Of a DNA stretch of 7,978 nucleotides, positions 6,577-7,978 are shown piece by piece. The first letter of the stretch is position 1. Every line of letters starts with the position of its first letter. The stretch lies in NCBI GenBank assembly GCA_903952885.1, contig CAJBHE010000067.1, positions 1 through 7,978 of the forward strand, written 5' to 3'. The notes under the pieces are model-generated. The model worked only from the letters and a program-made list of their open reading frames with translations, was not told the DNA's origin and did no database searches. Made by a program: the position numbers and the translations under genes. This stretch comes from an uncultured Burkholderiales bacterium. Lineage in GTDB: Bacteria; Pseudomonadota; Gammaproteobacteria; Burkholderiales; Burkholderiaceae_C.

Positions 6577-7978
6577 GCGACAACCTTTCGCAAACGTTGC
6601 CATAGCGCTTGCACCGAGCCAGCAATGCCTTGCGGAAACACCAGCACCATCAGCAACATGCTGCCACCCAACACAGCACGCCAATAGTCGGTGCTGCGGG
6701 CCAAGCTGTCTTGCAGCGCAGTGAACGTCACTGCGCCGACGAGTGGCCCAACCAGCGTGTGCACACCGCCCAGCAGCACCATGACCAAACCGTCGACCGA
6801 CTTGCTCACGCCCAACACATCGGGCGAGATGCTGCCTTTTGAAAACGCAAACAGTGCGCCGGCCAAACCTGCAGAACCGGCAGCGATCACAAAGCCCAGC
6901 CACTGCACGCGCACCACATGCAGGCCCATGGTTTCGGCCCGGCCCACCGAGTCGCGGCTGGCACGCAGGGCGTAGCCGAGGGGCGACATCAGCACACGGC
7001 GTAGCGCCATCACGCTGAGCGACACAAGCGCAAGCGTGAGCCAGTAGTAAGAAGATTTGTCTTGCAACCATTCGCTAGGCCACACGCCGGTGATGCCGTT
7101 GCTGCCGCCCGTAAAGTCGTCCCACTGAAAACAGATGGACCACACAATTTGTGCAAATGCCAAAGTCAGCATGGCCAAGTACACGCCCGACAAACGCACC
7201 GCAAACCACGCGATGGGCGCAGCCACCAGCCCGCTGACAAGTGGGGCCAGTAACAAAGCCGCTTCGCTCGACACGCCCGCACGCAATACCAGCAGCGCGG
7301 CTGCGTACGCACCAACGCCAAAGTAAGCCGCGTGGCCAAACGAATGCATTCCCGCGGGCCCCATGATGAAGTGAAGGCTAGCCGCGAACAAAGCAGCGAT
7401 GAGCAAATCAATACCCAACACCAATGTGTATGGTGAGTCAGTAGTGAACAGAGGCAGTGCAAGCAATGCCGCACCAATACACAGCCACACCCACTGTGAA
7501 CGAACGCTGCCCAAAGAAAACGGCGCTTCTTGCTTTGTGCTGATGCGCGGCGCACTTTGTGGTTTGCCCAGCAAGCCCCAAGGTCGCACCATCAACACCG
7601 CAGCCATCACCAAAAATTCGGCCACGAGTGTGAGTTTGGAAAACGCAAACGACACCCCAAAAATGTCGACCGTGCCCACCGCGATGCACAGCGCTTTGAT
7701 TTCGGCAATCAACAAGGCCGCTACAAAAGCACCGGGGATGGAGCCCATGCCGCCCACCACGACCACCACAAACGCATCACCAATGGTGGCCATGTCCAGC
7801 CCTAAGTGAGCGGGCTCGCGCGGCAGTTGCAGTGCGCCGCCCAAGCCTGCCAAGGCGCAGCCCAGTGTAAATACAGCCGTGAACAAGTGGCGCGGGTTCA
7901 CGCCCAAAGCACCCAACATCTCGCGGTCTTGCGTGGCTGCGCGCACCAACACGCCAAAGCGTGTGCGTTGTAAGCACC
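6573..7978 (-). CDS. Fused LivH-LivM-type ABC transporter permease (branched-chain amino acid family), 5' partial
   Basis: Inner-membrane permease of the Liv/HAAT importer family. The frame has no stop up to the right edge, so the N-terminal part of the LivH half is off-window. The GTG at 7952 is internal: the codons before it (7953-7976) read CLQRTRFG, matching the LivH loop context. Counting from that GTG: LivH C-terminal part at 1-128, with its cytoplasmic coupling loop around RAATQDREMLGALGVN (4-19), GGMGSIPGAF at 67-76, and the usual LivH ending VRPWGLLGK at 122-130. A polar linker follows (about 131-152). The LivM half is at 153-459: first membrane segments at 157-195, FIMGPAGMHSFGHAAYFGVGAY at 195-216, coupling loop RASRDSVGRAETMGL at 330-344, and GGVHTLVGP at 395-403. 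There is no Met codon between 121 and 197, so LivM cannot start separately from an ATG near the junction. The stop TGA overlaps the ATG of the fused ATPase (6573-6576). The substrate is not decidable here; the periplasmic binding protein gene is expected upstream, off-window. Confidence 0.93.
   Translation of the reverse strand, partial: CLQRTRFGVLVRAATQDREMLGALGVNPRHLFTAVFTLGCALAGLGGALQLPREPAHLGLDMATIGDAFVVVVVGGMGSIPGAFVAALLIAEIKALCIAVGTVDIFGVSFAFSKLTLVAEFLVMAAVLMVRPWGLLGKPQSAPRISTKQEAPFSLGSVRSQWVWLCIGAALLALPLFTTDSPYTLVLGIDLLIAALFAASLHFIMGPAGMHSFGHAAYFGVGAYAAALLVLRAGVSSEAALLLAPLVSGLVAAPIAWFAVRLSGVYLAMLTLAFAQIVWSICFQWDDFTGGSNGITGVWPSEWLQDKSSYYWLTLALVSLSVMALRRVLMSPLGYALRASRDSVGRAETMGLHVVRVQWLGFVIAAGSAGLAGALFAFSKGSISPDVLGVSKSVDGLVMVLLGGVHTLVGPLVGAVTFTALQDSLARSTDYWRAVLGGSMLLMVLVFPQGIAGSVQALWQRLRKVVA
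6584..6588 (-). promoter_or_regulatory. Ribosome binding site of the fused ATPase
   Basis: On the minus strand AAAGG lies 7 bases before the ATG at 6576, within the final codons of the permease gene. It supports the start giving MSLLKVQHLH, which is where LivG homology begins, rather than a longer reading from further upstream. Confidence 0.6.

Noticed and set aside
6577..7071. N-terminal extension of the fused ATPase by 165 residues in the same frame
   Set aside because: The extension is an out-of-frame reading of the permease gene, rich in Cys and Arg and without ABC homology. LivG homology and a ribosome binding site begin exactly at 6576.
7399..7809. 136-residue plus-strand open frame opposite the permease
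   Set aside because: Its low-complexity Thr/Ala/Ser composition comes from reading a membrane protein gene backwards; there is no independent support.
7950..7952. GTG at 7952 as the start of the permease
   Set aside because: It falls in the middle of the LivH coupling loop, and the codons upstream continue LivH-like sequence to the edge.
1..7978. Mobile element, defence system or phage content
   Set aside because: No transposase, integrase, terminal inverted repeats, direct-repeat array, tRNA or nuclease/toxin gene is visible. All space is taken by conserved metabolic, transport and signalling genes.

Overview
The window looks like chromosome of a betaproteobacterium. The moderately high G+C, the dense packing with overlapping gene ends, and the protein families point to Burkholderiales, probably Comamonadaceae (Limnohabitans/Rhodoferax-like). 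This placement rests on protein style recalled from memory, not on a search. There is no sign of a phage, insertion sequence, CRISPR array, tRNA or rRNA, and no gene-free stretch longer than about 120 bases.

Layout. (1) Positions 1-2947, plus strand: two paralogous hybrid sensor histidine kinases in tandem. The first is cut by the window edge. The second starts inside the stop codon of the first (ATGA overlap) and carries a multi-pass membrane sensor. Each has HisKA, HATPase and a C-terminal receiver domain, and neither has an HPt domain. (2) Positions 2916-4343, minus strand: a soluble FAD-linked oxidase of the D-lactate dehydrogenase (cytochrome)/GlcD family, whose 3' end overlaps the second kinase by 32 bases. 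(3) Positions 4344-4462: a 119-base divergent intergenic region with a strong ribosome binding site for the oxidase and weak candidate promoters for both directions. (4) Positions 4463-5032, plus strand: a PduO-type ATP:cob(I)alamin adenosyltransferase. (5) Positions 5029-7978, minus strand: a branched-chain amino acid-type (Liv/HAAT) ABC importer in condensed form. A LivH-LivM fused permease, cut by the right window edge, is followed with an ATGA overlap by a LivG-LivF fused ATPase.

How the genes work together. The kinases should feed a multistep phosphorelay whose HPt protein and output regulator lie elsewhere. The oxidase would deliver electrons from a 2-hydroxy acid such as D-lactate to the respiratory chain. 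The adenosyltransferase makes coenzyme B12 for enzymes such as methylmalonyl-CoA mutase. The ABC system imports an amino acid-like, urea-like or carboxylate solute, with a binding protein presumably encoded upstream, off the right edge. No shared pathway is evident from the sequence. The most notable point is the transporter: all four canonical Liv membrane and ATPase subunits are reduced to two polypeptides. Most of the rest is ordinary, compact core-genome content.
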